From Halomonas halophila (GTDB lineage Bacteria > Pseudomonadota > Gammaproteobacteria > Pseudomonadales > Halomonadaceae), in assembly GCA_002433675.1 (NCBI GenBank), contig DJIP01000220.1, forward strand, positions 1-24,222: 24,222 bases of DNA. The letters run 5' to 3'. This document shows positions 15,148 through 23,148 of the stretch, piece by piece (position 1 is the first letter of the stretch; every line of letters starts with the position of its first letter). A program made the translations under genes and the position numbers. The notes under the pieces are model-generated. The model did not search any database. It was not told the DNA's origin and was given only the letters and a program-made list of their open reading frames with translations.

Positions 15148-16246
15148 CGAAGCGTCCTCCCGAGAAGAGCGGATAGCGCTCGGTGAGCCGATCATCGTCC
15201 AGCGCTGCGGCCAGCTCATCGGCGTGGAAGGCGGCCAGGGTGATGCCACTGTGGCAGCTCAGGTTGTAGGCCCCGGGATAGCGCTGCGAGGCCTCGTAGA
15301 CGGGGCAGCCGTCCGGGGTCATGATCCTCAGCGCCGCCCAGCTGCGCACCAGCCGCGCCGACGCCAGATCGGGATAGATGGTCACCGCCCGCCGCGCCAG
15401 GGCGTGCAGGGTATCGAGGGTGACCCGGGTGTCGTGGCCGACGTGCTCGAGCACATCACCGATCAGGTAGCCGCCACTCGCCGTCTGGCGGATCTGCGGT
15501 GTCGGCAGACGGCGGGCGGCGGGCAGGCGCTCGCTGACCAGCACCTGGCCACGCACCGGCGTGACTCGACCGCAGAGCCCGAGCGGCGGTGCCAGCCGCG
15601 CCGCCCCCAGTCCGCAGGCCAGTACCAGCCGTTCGGCAGACACGGCGCCACGGGCGGTGTGGGCAACAAAGCCAGCCTCGCCGGGGTCGATCGAGGCGAC
15701 CGGATGATGAGGCCGCACATCCACGCCAAGCGCCTGGCAGGCGCTGTAGAGTGCGCGCAGTAGAAACAGCGGATTGCAGTGGCCGTCATGGGGTGTCCAG
15801 ATGCCCCCCGGGACGTCGCTGCCAAGGCCCGGCAGCAGCCGTTGTAGCCGCTCGCCTTCCAGGTACTCCCAGCGCACGCCAGCCTCACGGGCCCAGGGAG
15901 TGTCGTACAGAGTCTGGTACTCGGCGCAACGGCTGCGCACCTCGTCGTCGTCAAGACACAGATCGACGCCTCCGGGTTGCTCGAACTCCAGATCCACGCC
16001 GGTGCGCTCACCAAGCTCGCCGGCAAACCCCGGCCAGGCTCGACTCGAGGCCAGCGACATCGCCGCGTAGGTGGGCATGCCGGCGCCCTTGCCCTGGACC
16101 CAGACCAGGCCGGCGTTGCCCCGGGAGGCCTTGAGCGCGGTGTCGTGTTCATCGAGAACGCAGACGCGACGGCCACGGCGCGCAAGCCCGTAGGCCACCG
16201 CCATGCCCACCACACCCCCGCCAATGATCATCACCTCGTGTTTCAT
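15131..16246 (-). CDS. FAD-dependent amino-acid oxidase (HcnC/OoxB/DadA-like catalytic subunit)
   Basis: A 371-residue D-amino-acid-oxidase-type (DAO) flavoprotein. The FAD-binding GGGVVG is at residues 9-14, the acidic end of strand 2 at Asp32-Glu33, and the substrate/FAD C-terminal signature is WAALRIMTPDGCPVYE followed by NLSCHSGITLA, as in glycine oxidase, HcnC and D-hydroxyproline dehydrogenase beta subunits. It would oxidise a glycine-like, D-amino or imino acid at the alpha C-N bond and pass electrons to the iron-sulfur subunits. First gene of the minus-strand operon, with order C-A-B. ATG 16246 is divergent from the lysR gene at 16412. Start is supported by the Rossmann motif immediately after it; substrate is undetermined. 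Confidence 0.9.
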   Translation of the reverse strand: MKHEVMIIGGGVVGMAVAYGLARRGRRVCVLDEHDTALKASRGNAGLVWVQGKGAGMPTYAAMSLASSRAWPGFAGELGERTGVDLEFEQPGGVDLCLDDDEVRSRCAEYQTLYDTPWAREAGVRWEYLEGERLQRLLPGLGSDVPGGIWTPHDGHCNPLFLLRALYSACQALGVDVRPHHPVASIDPGEAGFVAHTARGAVSAERLVLACGLGAARLAPPLGLCGRVTPVRGQVLVSERLPAARRLPTPQIRQTASGGYLIGDVLEHVGHDTRVTLDTLHALARRAVTIYPDLASARLVRSWAALRIMTPDGCPVYEASQRYPGAYNLSCHSGITLAAFHADELAAALDDDRLTERYPLFSGGRFDVQAA

Positions 16247-16411
16247 GGAAGCCTCGAACCCCTAGCCATCGATTGCCGATGACTCGACGATAGAAGCCAC
16301 ATCCCATACGATCCAATACCAATCAATGGCGAACCCATATCCTGATGTTATGGGCACTTTCGATGCAGGGCTGATGGGTGGGTTCAGTGGAGGTTTCGAT
16401 GGAGGACAGCG
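16247..16411. promoter_or_regulatory. Divergent control region with LysR-type dyad
   Basis: The 165 bases between the oxidase operon and lysR. CCCATA (16334-16339) and TATGGG (16349-16354) form a dyad with a 9-base centre. The inner T16338 and A16350 make a T-N11-A arrangement, the usual core of a LysR binding site. A further CCCATA half-site is at 16303-16308. GGAGG at 16401-16405 serves ATG 16412. Confidence 0.5.
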
Positions 16412-17317
16412 ATGGACAGCCCCCGGCTCAGTGACCGCCAGTTGCAGGCCTTTCAGCACACCATGGACAGCGGCAGCGTCACCGCCGCCGCCAGCCGCAT
16501 GCGCATCGCCCAGCCAGGCGTCACTCGGCTGTTGAAGCAGCTCGAACACGACCTCGGCTTTGCGCTGTTCTCGCGGATCAAGGGACGCCTGGTACCGACG
16601 CCGGAGGCGCGCCTGTTCTATCGCGAACAGCAGCGCCTGTGGCAGGGACTCGAACACCTCAGAGACAGCGCCCGGCGGATTCGCCAGCGCGAGCTTGGCG
16701 GGCTCGGCATCAGCGCCATGCCGTTGCTCGGCCTGACCTTTGTCCCGGACGTCATCGCCGGGATGGCCAAGGATCACCCGGACCAGCACCTGCGGTTGTC
16801 CACCTTCCGCTCCGAGCAGGTGGTGGAAGACGTGGTCACCCAGCGCTCGGAGATCGGTTTTTCCCTGCTGGGCGGCCAGGACGAGCGCCTTGGTGCCTCA
16901 CCCTTTACCCTCGATAGCGTTTGTCTGCTGCCCCGGGATCACCCACTGGCAGGGCGCGAGAGCATCGCCCTTGAGGACCTCGATGGCCAGACGCTGATCC
17001 ACTACGAACCGGGAGACCCCAGTCGCCAGACGCTGGAGCGCACCCTGGCCGAGCAAGGCATCGTGCCGCGCTCGCGGCTGGAAGTGTCGCTGGCGCTGCA
17101 GGCGACCCGGCTGGTTGGCCAGGGCGCCGGCATCGCCATCGTCGACGCCCTCAACGCCCGCGCCATGGGCGGCAGCGATAGCATTGCGCTACCGCTGCAA
17201 GCCCCCCTGACCGAGACCTTCTACCTGCTGACCCCTCGGGATCAGCCGCTGTCGCGGCTGGCCGAGGAGTTTGTTCAGCGCTTTCGGCGTCGATTTGCCG
17301 AGGTGCAGGCGGGGTAG
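16412..17317 (+). CDS. LysR-family transcriptional regulator (OccR/NocR-like)
   Basis: A 301-residue regulator. The N-terminal helix-turn-helix spans about residues 8-65, with SVTAAASRMRIAQPGVTRLLKQLE. The ligand-binding domain follows from about residue 95. The Gln-Pro-Gly-Val-Thr-Arg recognition helix recalls regulators of opine and arginine catabolism such as OccR and NocR, which fits its position beside an opine-oxidase-like flavoenzyme and an amino-acid binding protein. It is divergent from the oxidase operon with 165 bases between and convergent with dctM. Start ATG 16412 has GGAGG seven bases upstream. It probably senses the oxidase substrate and activates the operon; this is inferred from layout. 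Confidence 0.92.
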   Translation: MDSPRLSDRQLQAFQHTMDSGSVTAAASRMRIAQPGVTRLLKQLEHDLGFALFSRIKGRLVPTPEARLFYREQQRLWQGLEHLRDSARRIRQRELGGLGISAMPLLGLTFVPDVIAGMAKDHPDQHLRLSTFRSEQVVEDVVTQRSEIGFSLLGGQDERLGASPFTLDSVCLLPRDHPLAGRESIALEDLDGQTLIHYEPGDPSRQTLERTLAEQGIVPRSRLEVSLALQATRLVGQGAGIAIVDALNARAMGGSDSIALPLQAPLTETFYLLTPRDQPLSRLAEEFVQRFRRRFAEVQAG

Positions 17318-17359
17318 GATAGGCCTGGCACGACATAGCGTTGACGTTCAGCCAGTCGA

Positions 17360-18643
17360 CTAACCGGTCCTCAGCTCCGGTATGACCAGCGAGAACCACG
17401 GCACGAAGGTGATGATCAACAGCGCAATGATCATGGCAAAGATGAAACCAATCACCGCACGGGACAGTTTCTCGATCTCTACCTGGCCGACCTGAGAAGC
17501 CATGAAGAGATTCGCCCCCAGTGGCGGGGTGACGAATCCTATGGCCAGGTTGACGATCATCACGACACCAAAATGCACCGGCGACATCCCAAGCGACGTG
17601 ACAATAGGAAGCAACAGCGGTGTCAGGATGACAATCGCCGCCAGCGTTTCCATAAAGGTGCCCACCACCAATAGCAGCATAAGAATAGCCAGCAATATCA
17701 AAACCTTGCTATCCGTAACCCCAAGCACCCAGTTAGCGATGTCGGTCGGGACTCTCTCGATGGTGAGGATTCGGCCGAAGGCCGTCGAGGCGCCCACTAT
17801 CACCAGCACGGCACCCACCAGCAGCGCCGACTGCAGGATGATTCCGTAGAGATCCTGTGGCTTTATCTCACGATAGACGAACACACCAAGCACCAGTCCG
17901 TAAACCACGCCAACGGCGGCGGACTCGGTGGGTGTAAACAGGCCGGAATAGATACCGCCAAGGATGATGAACGGCATCAGCAGGGGCAATATGCCCTGCT
18001 GGAGAATCTGCAGCGCTTCCGCTTTGGAAAACTTGGTATCCGACCCCTGGTAGCCGTGGCGCCTAGACTGGATATAGGTGTACACCATCAACGCTACCCC
18101 GATGATGATGCCAGGCAGAATCCCCGCCAGGAACATGTCGGTCACCGATACCTGCGCGGTGATAGCGTAGACGATCATCACCACACTCGGTGGAATGATG
18201 ACGCCAATTCCCCCGGCAGAAGCGACAATAGCGCCAGAGAAGGCACGGTCGTATCCCTTTTGAACCATGGCAGGAATCATGGCAAGTCCGATCGCCGCTA
18301 CCGTCGCCGAGCCTGTACCCGAAATAGAGGCAACCACCATACAGGCCACGATGGCAACGATGCCCAAGCCTCCCGTCACCCGCCCCAGAAACAGCTCCGC
18401 AAGACGAATCAGACGATTGGCGATACCGCCACGGCTCATGATATTTCCGGCCAGGGTAAACAGGATGACGGCAAGCAGAGGAAAGGAGTTCAACCCATAC
18501 ACCAGCCCCTGAAAAAGAAAATCCGGATTAAGAAACGGCAGGCTATAGATCACGATAAGGCTGGCAACCGCCAGCGCGATACCGATGGGAACCCCCACCA
18601 CCAGCAATCCCAGAAATGAACCGAACAGCAAGGTGGCCGTCAT
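17360..18643 (-). CDS. dctM: TRAP transporter large permease DctM
   Basis: A 427-residue membrane protein with about a dozen hydrophobic segments, the ion-coupled channel subunit of a tripartite ATP-independent periplasmic transporter. Family hallmarks include GVPIGIALAVAS near the N terminus, SGTGSATVAAIG, GGIGVIIPPSVVMIVYA and FTPTESAAVGVVYG, and the C-terminal GFVTPPLGANLFMAS. Start ATG 18643 overlaps the dctQ stop by four bases; the longer open frame to 18886 lies in dctQ and is spurious. It is the last gene of the minus-strand operon and converges with lysR 42 bases away. DctM genes do not reveal substrate; C4-dicarboxylates and many other organic acids are known for the family. Confidence 0.95.
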   Translation of the reverse strand: MTATLLFGSFLGLLVVGVPIGIALAVASLIVIYSLPFLNPDFLFQGLVYGLNSFPLLAVILFTLAGNIMSRGGIANRLIRLAELFLGRVTGGLGIVAIVACMVVASISGTGSATVAAIGLAMIPAMVQKGYDRAFSGAIVASAGGIGVIIPPSVVMIVYAITAQVSVTDMFLAGILPGIIIGVALMVYTYIQSRRHGYQGSDTKFSKAEALQILQQGILPLLMPFIILGGIYSGLFTPTESAAVGVVYGLVLGVFVYREIKPQDLYGIILQSALLVGAVLVIVGASTAFGRILTIERVPTDIANWVLGVTDSKVLILLAILMLLLVVGTFMETLAAIVILTPLLLPIVTSLGMSPVHFGVVMIVNLAIGFVTPPLGANLFMASQVGQVEIEKLSRAVIGFIFAMIIALLIITFVPWFSLVIPELRTG

Positions 18644-19149
18644 GACAAGGCTCCTTCCGTGGTGGGCGAAGCGTGCCGTTCCTTGAGACGTTGGGAAATC
18701 TTCTGCAGCAGCCGGATCACGTTCAAGGCACCGCCGAGAACAATGGACCCATACAGAATGGCGACAGGGATCTCGAGCCCGGAGGATATCTGGCCCAGCT
18801 CGAGGCTTCGCTCGATGATGTTTGCGCCGTAATAGACCACCAACACGGAGTACACCAGAAAAATCATATCCGCCAGGATCAAACAAGCCACCTGTCCCCT
18901 CTTCGGCAGCAAGGCGATAGCCACAGTTATCCTGATATGTCGATCATCTTTAATGGCGTAGCTGATACTTAAATAGATTACCCAGACGAACAGGTAGCGT
19001 GAGAGTTCTTCGGCCCAGCTGATGGGGTTGTCGAAGACACGCAGCACTATCTGCAGCGAAATAAAAAAAGTGATAAGTGTTACACCGATGACGATAAGCA
19101 CCGGCTCGAAGTGCCTGTCGAAGGCACGCAACAACGCCATGATCTTCAT
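18640..19149 (-). CDS. dctQ: TRAP transporter small permease DctQ
   Basis: A 169-residue protein with four hydrophobic helices, the small membrane subunit that stabilises DctM. The family signature WAEELSRYLFVWVIYL followed by a DDRHIRI segment is clear. I chose ATG 19149: AGGAG lies seven bases upstream on the minus strand; the open frame extends 13 codons further without a ribosome site, and ATG 19140 is less well spaced. It overlaps dctM by ATGA, while 193 bases separate it from dctP, with two palindromes between. The C-terminal tail is charged and ends in the shared junction with dctM. Confidence 0.93.
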   Translation of the reverse strand: MKIMALLRAFDRHFEPVLIVIGVTLITFFISLQIVLRVFDNPISWAEELSRYLFVWVIYLSISYAIKDDRHIRITVAIALLPKRGQVACLILADMIFLVYSVLVVYYGANIIERSLELGQISSGLEIPVAILYGSIVLGGALNVIRLLQKISQRLKERHASPTTEGALS

Positions 19150-19342
19150 CTTTATTCTCCTGAAGGCGGCACAGAGAAACACCAACAATCATGGTTTTAA
19201 TGATCTATCGCCGCGCCCCAGGACCAGATGCTCGACATCGGTTCAAGGACGCCTGTCACCACCGGCAACCGATCCATCAAACCCAGCCGTCATGACGGCA
19301 TTTCTCCGAAGCGGTCACACTGTGACCGCATGTCGGCGGCAG
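19150..19342 (-). promoter_or_regulatory. dctP-dctQ intergenic region with two palindromes
   Basis: GCCGTCATGACGGC at 19286-19299 is a perfect 14-base palindrome. GCGGTCACA-C-TGTGACCGC at 19311-19329 is a perfect 19-base inverted repeat around one base. The second begins 13 bases after the dctP stop. Such hairpins often lower expression of the membrane subunits relative to the binding protein by partial termination or by protecting the upstream mRNA. No T-tract follows, so simple intrinsic termination is unlikely. The remainder of the gap shows nothing I can name. Confidence 0.5.
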
Positions 19343-20332
19343 TTACCGCAAGCGTTCAACAGCGTCCACCATCTGCTCGAACAGTTCAGGGCCTGTACGA
19401 TCCCGAAGCTTCTCGCGCACGGCGCCGTTCATGCGTTCGGCCATGACTTCCTTCAAGGAATCAGGCATCTCTGACACCTCGACACCAAGTTCTTCCAGTT
19501 CGCCAATGACCTGATTGTTGGCTTCCATCGCCAGTTCACGTTGATACGCTATCGCCTGATCAGCCGCTACCTCCACGGCCTGCTGCTGCTCTTCCGTCAG
19601 ACCCTCATAGAATTCGGCATTCATGAACCAGACAAAGTTGGTGTAGATGTGGCCAGACATCGTCATATGGCTCTGAACCTCATAAAAGCGCTGAGACTTT
19701 ACCGAAAACGCCGCGCTTTCCTGAGAATTGATCAGGTTCTGCTGCAATGACGTATAAATTTCGCCCCAGGCCAGCGGAATTGGCGTCGCCCCCACTGCCT
19801 CCCAGGCAGCGATCTGCATCGGGTTGTTGGCGGAGCGCAAGCGCACATTACCCAGCGCTTCCTCGCTATCGATGGGGCCGAGGTTGGAGGTGATATGACG
19901 AAACCCGACCTCACCAAACCCCAGACCATGCAAACCCCGCGACGTCATCGCATCGAGCAAGGCTTCACCACCGTCCTCACTGTCCAGCACCCGATGGGCG
20001 TGTTCCTCATCGTCGAACAGGAAAAACAGATCCAGCACATTGAACTCGGGAATATAGGGTGCAAGCAGAACAGACGCTGCCGCAGTCATTTGCATATTGT
20101 TGTTTTGCACCATGTCGGTCACCTCGGCGACACCACCAAGCTGACCGCCCTCATATATCTCGACGCCAAGATCCACTTCTTCGGCTTCGAGATCCTCCTT
20201 GAATTTCACCAGCGCCTTATGAAGAGGCGTGTCGGCCTGGTTATCGTGAGCGATGCGGATGACTTCTGCATGGACCGACGAGGCGGCCAACATTACGGAA
20301 GACATGAGAACTGACGTGAGTATTTTATTCAT
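19343..20332 (-). CDS. dctP: TRAP transporter periplasmic substrate-binding protein DctP
   Basis: A 329-residue secreted protein that captures the substrate for DctQM. The signal peptide covers residues 1-22 (Lys3, hydrophobic core, cleavage after Val-His-Ala). The mature domain starts IRIAHDNQADTPLHKALVKF, and the central DctP signature is LRSANNPMQIAAWEAVGATPIPLAWGEIY (in part, around residues 165-195). The Arg at the start of that segment normally pairs with the substrate carboxylate, so an organic acid is expected. GGAG precedes ATG 20332, and TATAAAT on the minus strand at 20357-20363 could be a local -10 element. The Asn-Asn-Pro in place of the common Gly-Asn-Pro hints at a subgroup, not at a named substrate. 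Confidence 0.94.
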   Translation of the reverse strand: MNKILTSVLMSSVMLAASSVHAEVIRIAHDNQADTPLHKALVKFKEDLEAEEVDLGVEIYEGGQLGGVAEVTDMVQNNNMQMTAAASVLLAPYIPEFNVLDLFFLFDDEEHAHRVLDSEDGGEALLDAMTSRGLHGLGFGEVGFRHITSNLGPIDSEEALGNVRLRSANNPMQIAAWEAVGATPIPLAWGEIYTSLQQNLINSQESAAFSVKSQRFYEVQSHMTMSGHIYTNFVWFMNAEFYEGLTEEQQQAVEVAADQAIAYQRELAMEANNQVIGELEELGVEVSEMPDSLKEVMAERMNGAVREKLRDRTGPELFEQMVDAVERLR

Positions 20333-20428
20333 TATTTTCTCCGTAAAGCGTAAGCTATTTATAACTTCCCACTTGGCGGCAATACTGCCTGGGGAATATA
20401 TCGCTGGAAGCGTGGTGACACCGTGATG
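20333..20428 (-). promoter_or_regulatory. Leader upstream of dctP with possible -10 element
   Basis: A 96-base gap in the minus-strand operon. On the minus strand, TATAAAT at 20357-20363 lies about 25 bases before the dctP start and looks like a -10 box. No good -35 hexamer lies 16-18 bases upstream, so an internal promoter is only possible. Confidence 0.3.
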
Positions 20429-21136
20429 TCATTCAGTCTGTCGTAGCCATCGAAGCAGTCCCTCGGCGACACTTTCAGGCTGCTCCAATGGCAAGTAGTG
20501 GCTCGCGCCTTCCACCCACACTAGTCGACTTGTGGGTGACGCGGCGTCGGCAGATGTAGGTTTCTCTGGCAAGCACAATGCATCACCCGCGCTGGCCAAG
20601 AGCAGAGTTGGACGAGAAAACGCTGCCAATACGTCGTGCTGATCTCTTCGAGTAATCGCCATCAAGGTCTGCCGCTCAAACCCCTGGAGGCCGGTGTCGA
20701 TCGCCATCTGGCGTATCAGTCTTTCACTCTCTGAATACCCCGGATGCGAAGCGCGAAGGCCGGCAGGAACAAACTGCTCGCTGACCAGCGCTTCGAGACC
20801 ACGGCTTCTGGCCAGCTCAAGCTGGTCCTGACGAGCCTGGCTTCCTGCTGGAGTATCGGCCTGGGCATGGCTGCAGATCAGCGCCAGACGGTCGACTGAC
20901 TCAGGCGCCTGACGCACCAGTTCTAACGCCGCCAGTCCGCCCAGTGAAAACCCGGCCAATGCAAATCGGGCCGGAAGCTCCTTTCTGAGCGATGCCACCA
21001 CTTCGGTCATGCTGCTGCCTTTGCCGTAACGGGGCGTCACCACCTCGCCGATGTCAGGCATGAACGACAGCACTCGGGCCCACAGCCGCTCATCGCAAAG
21101 GGTCCCCGGCAACAGCACCAGTGGCAGGCCACTCAT
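20429..21136 (-). CDS. Alpha/beta-fold hydrolase
   Basis: A 235-residue hydrolase of the alpha/beta superfamily. The nucleophile elbow is GFSLGG with Ser64, the oxyanion region LLPGTLCDERLW follows strand 1, a candidate catalytic Asp lies in the SAGDALC segment, and the His in GASHYLPLEQPE near the C terminus completes the triad. No signal peptide, so it acts in the cytoplasm. Its start shares one base with the stop of the aldolase gene (TGATG), so the two are co-translated. In this setting it probably hydrolyses a C-C bond, ester or lactone of the bicupin or aldolase substrate. Relatives are annotated variously as carboxylesterases or ring-cleavage-product hydrolases, and I cannot choose. 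Confidence 0.88.
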   Translation of the reverse strand: MSGLPLVLLPGTLCDERLWARVLSFMPDIGEVVTPRYGKGSSMTEVVASLRKELPARFALAGFSLGGLAALELVRQAPESVDRLALICSHAQADTPAGSQARQDQLELARSRGLEALVSEQFVPAGLRASHPGYSESERLIRQMAIDTGLQGFERQTLMAITRRDQHDVLAAFSRPTLLLASAGDALCLPEKPTSADAASPTSRLVWVEGASHYLPLEQPESVAEGLLRWLRQTE

Positions 21137-21900
21137 CAGCTAGCCTCTCTCAGCATCTGAATGCGCTGCATCGCTTCGCTGCGCATCAGCTGCGTATCAT
21201 TGCCAGGCGTTACCAGGGACACACCCGCCGACTGCATCGCATGGGCCATGGCCAGATCGCCACAGAAAATGCCTGAGTATTTTTCGTACCGTTGGCAAAG
21301 CTCCAGCAGGTCATGAATGTGATCTGCCAGGACGGACTCCTGCCAGGGGGTTGCCGGTGAGATCCCCAGGCTCAGCGCCAGATCGTTCGGGCCTATGTAG
21401 ATACCATCCAGGCCCGGCACCTGCAGGATCTCTTCGGCGTTTTCCAAGCCATCCTGGGTTTCGATCATCGCCAGCACCAGCACCTCTTCGTTGGCATGCG
21501 CCAGGTAGTCGGAGCCGCCGTACAACAGTCCACGAGCGGGGCCAAAGCTACGGCGTCCCAGCGGCGCGTAACGGGTGGCACTGACCAGCTGCCGAGCTTG
21601 TTCGACGGTTTCGATCATCGGACAGATGACGCCGTAGGCACCCATATCCAGCAGCTTGTTGAGCTCGGCCATATCGTTTCCGCTGCAGCGCACCCAGGGC
21701 ATCGCGGGCGTGGCGGAGATGGCCTGCAGCAGACGGGGAACCGCATCGATACCAAACTGACCGTGCTGAAGGTCTACCGTGACAGCATCAAACCCGCAGT
21801 GACCCAGAACCTCGGCAACGTAACCGCTATCGCTGGAAAGCCAGGCGTTGATCGCGGTGGTACGCTGACTTGCCAACTGCTTCAAACCGTTGTGACGCAT
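21136..21900 (-). CDS. HpcH/HpaI family class II aldolase
   Basis: A 254-residue metal-dependent aldolase of the type that reversibly splits 2-keto-3-deoxy or 4-hydroxy-2-keto acids to pyruvate plus an aldehyde. Active-site residues align with the family: His46 (VDLQHG), Arg71 (VRCSG), metal ligands Glu147 (AMIET) and Asp173 (GPNDLA). The RRSFGPAR and Gly-Pro-Asn-Asp-Leu segments are typical. I chose ATG 21900 because AAGGAG lies seven bases upstream; the frame open to 22014 overlaps the bicupin gene. It follows that gene by 11 bases. The keto acid cleaved is unknown; relatives include HpaI, RhmA and GarL. Confidence 0.92.
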   Translation of the reverse strand: MRHNGLKQLASQRTTAINAWLSSDSGYVAEVLGHCGFDAVTVDLQHGQFGIDAVPRLLQAISATPAMPWVRCSGNDMAELNKLLDMGAYGVICPMIETVEQARQLVSATRYAPLGRRSFGPARGLLYGGSDYLAHANEEVLVLAMIETQDGLENAEEILQVPGLDGIYIGPNDLALSLGISPATPWQESVLADHIHDLLELCQRYEKYSGIFCGDLAMAHAMQSAGVSLVTPGNDTQLMRSEAMQRIQMLREAS

Positions 21901-21911
21901 GATGGAACTCC

Positions 21912-23039
21912 TTATCGGGCACGCAAGGCGATGGTGCTGGTCGACGCAACGTAGCCGTTTGGATCCAGGGCGTAGCCAGCGGCCTCTGCCTGCTCGACAA
22001 CCTCGGGGGACCACTCCAGTTGCGTCCGGGCATCGGAACCCGTGATGACCAGCACTCGGCCGACATCAGTCCCGACGTTCTTCAATGAGCGCCAGACCCC
22101 GGCGGGCACTGACACCAGGTCCCATTCACCCAATCTTGTGGTGACATCAGCCTCGCCATTGAAAGCGACCTCCCACTCGCCATGGCGTACAAGAAAGACC
22201 TGACTGTCATGGTGACGGTGGGCCAGCAGCCCTTCCCCCGGCTTGGCCTCCAGCCACGCCATGGCAAAGCCGTGGGGGTTGAACACTCGCGGTTGCTGGT
22301 CGCGGTCTTCCGTGAGGCCGTGGCCGATCACGCTGGCCAGCCTTTTCTGACCACCGGGCAGCACCGAGTCGAGGGTCGGCCGGTCGGACCAGACAAGGTC
22401 TTCCTCCAATGTCACCCTTGCGCGCATGTCCTCCAGAGAACAGCGCTTGAGTTGGTCGATATCTTGCTGGGGCATTGGCTCGAGCAACTCGGGCAACGCC
22501 TCGCCTTCAAACGCGTTCAGGTCAACCAGCTTGGAATCGGCGGCAGCAAGCGCCAATCCTGTTTCTCTGGCCTGTCGGATGACATCGGGACTCCAGATAA
22601 CGCCACCGGTCTTGTTCTGTCCCAGGCAGGTGAAGAGAAAACCGTCGTCGGGGCCGGTGTTGGTAAAGCCGCGGTAGATCCACGTGGGCACAGAGAGAAT
22701 CCCTCCCTCGCCCATGGTGAACTCGCCTTCCTTGCCATCGACGCCCCAGCGGAAGGTCCACTCCCCGGAGAAGCACATGAATACTTCCGCGGTGAAGTGC
22801 AGGTGAAGATTGTTGGTGACGCCATTGGGCATGCCAGCGCCGCCTATATTGAAGCCATGAGCTTCCTGAAGATTGATCACCTGCTTGTTGGACTGCGACA
22901 CTCCGCCGCCGATAAAGGCATAGTTGTACTTGGGCATCGATCCCGGGATGCGGCAGTCGATAAAGGCTTCTGAGCAGCCTTGGTGGTCCGCGCGCCGCAC
23001 GACCCTGCGCTCTACTTGTGAAGGCTGAATGGTAGTCAT
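21912..23039 (-). CDS. Bicupin protein, possible dioxygenase, function unknown
   Basis: A 375-residue protein of two cupin barrels, distantly like gentisate 1,2-dioxygenase and other two-domain cupins. Domain 1 has His79, His81 and Glu85 (HLHFTAE); domain 2 has His274, His276 and Gln280 (HRHHDSQ). The usual third histidine of cupin motif 2 is replaced in both: Arg123 after VPTWIY and Arg317 after VPAGVW. Each half ends with a similar Trp-Ser-Pro helix (residues 149-164 and 343-358), evidence of internal duplication. It is first in the minus-strand catabolic operon, divergent from lysR. It might be a ring or C-C-cleaving dioxygenase, an isomerase or a ligand-binding protein. Start ATG 23039 has a modest AAAGGGA upstream. 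Confidence 0.85.
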   Translation of the reverse strand: MTTIQPSQVERRVVRRADHQGCSEAFIDCRIPGSMPKYNYAFIGGGVSQSNKQVINLQEAHGFNIGGAGMPNGVTNNLHLHFTAEVFMCFSGEWTFRWGVDGKEGEFTMGEGGILSVPTWIYRGFTNTGPDDGFLFTCLGQNKTGGVIWSPDVIRQARETGLALAAADSKLVDLNAFEGEALPELLEPMPQQDIDQLKRCSLEDMRARVTLEEDLVWSDRPTLDSVLPGGQKRLASVIGHGLTEDRDQQPRVFNPHGFAMAWLEAKPGEGLLAHRHHDSQVFLVRHGEWEVAFNGEADVTTRLGEWDLVSVPAGVWRSLKNVGTDVGRVLVITGSDARTQLEWSPEVVEQAEAAGYALDPNGYVASTSTIALRAR

Positions 23040-23148
23040 CTGGCGTCCCTTTCATAGTGGTTCAACGAAAGGTAGTAGGGACAACAAAATACTTACAATA
23101 TATATTTGATGACCACATCATTCGTATTAAGTATCAAAAGGCGACGAT
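23040..23148. promoter_or_regulatory. Divergent control region between bicupin operon and lysR
   Basis: An AT-rich 109-base region. ATACTTA at 23089-23095 and TAAGTAT at 23128-23134 are a perfect 7-base inverted repeat; TGATG-ACCA-CATCA at 23107-23120 lies between them. These are candidate operator elements for the LysR protein. AAAGG at 23137-23141 serves ATG 23149. Core promoter hexamers are not clear on either strand. Confidence 0.5.

Noticed and set aside
13185..16246. Hydrogen cyanide synthase
   Set aside because: The three-subunit type is shared by opine oxidases and D-hydroxyproline dehydrogenases; the gene order C-A-B, the LysR gene and the amino-acid binding protein favour catabolism over cyanide production.
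16262..16789. Minus-strand open frame crossing the divergent promoter and lysR start
   Set aside because: It runs through the LysR helix-turn-helix coding region and has no ribosome site or motif.
19311..19329. CRP/FNR-type site
   Set aside because: The half-sites are in the inverted order (TCACA then TGTGA) with one base between them, not TGTGA-N6-TCACA.
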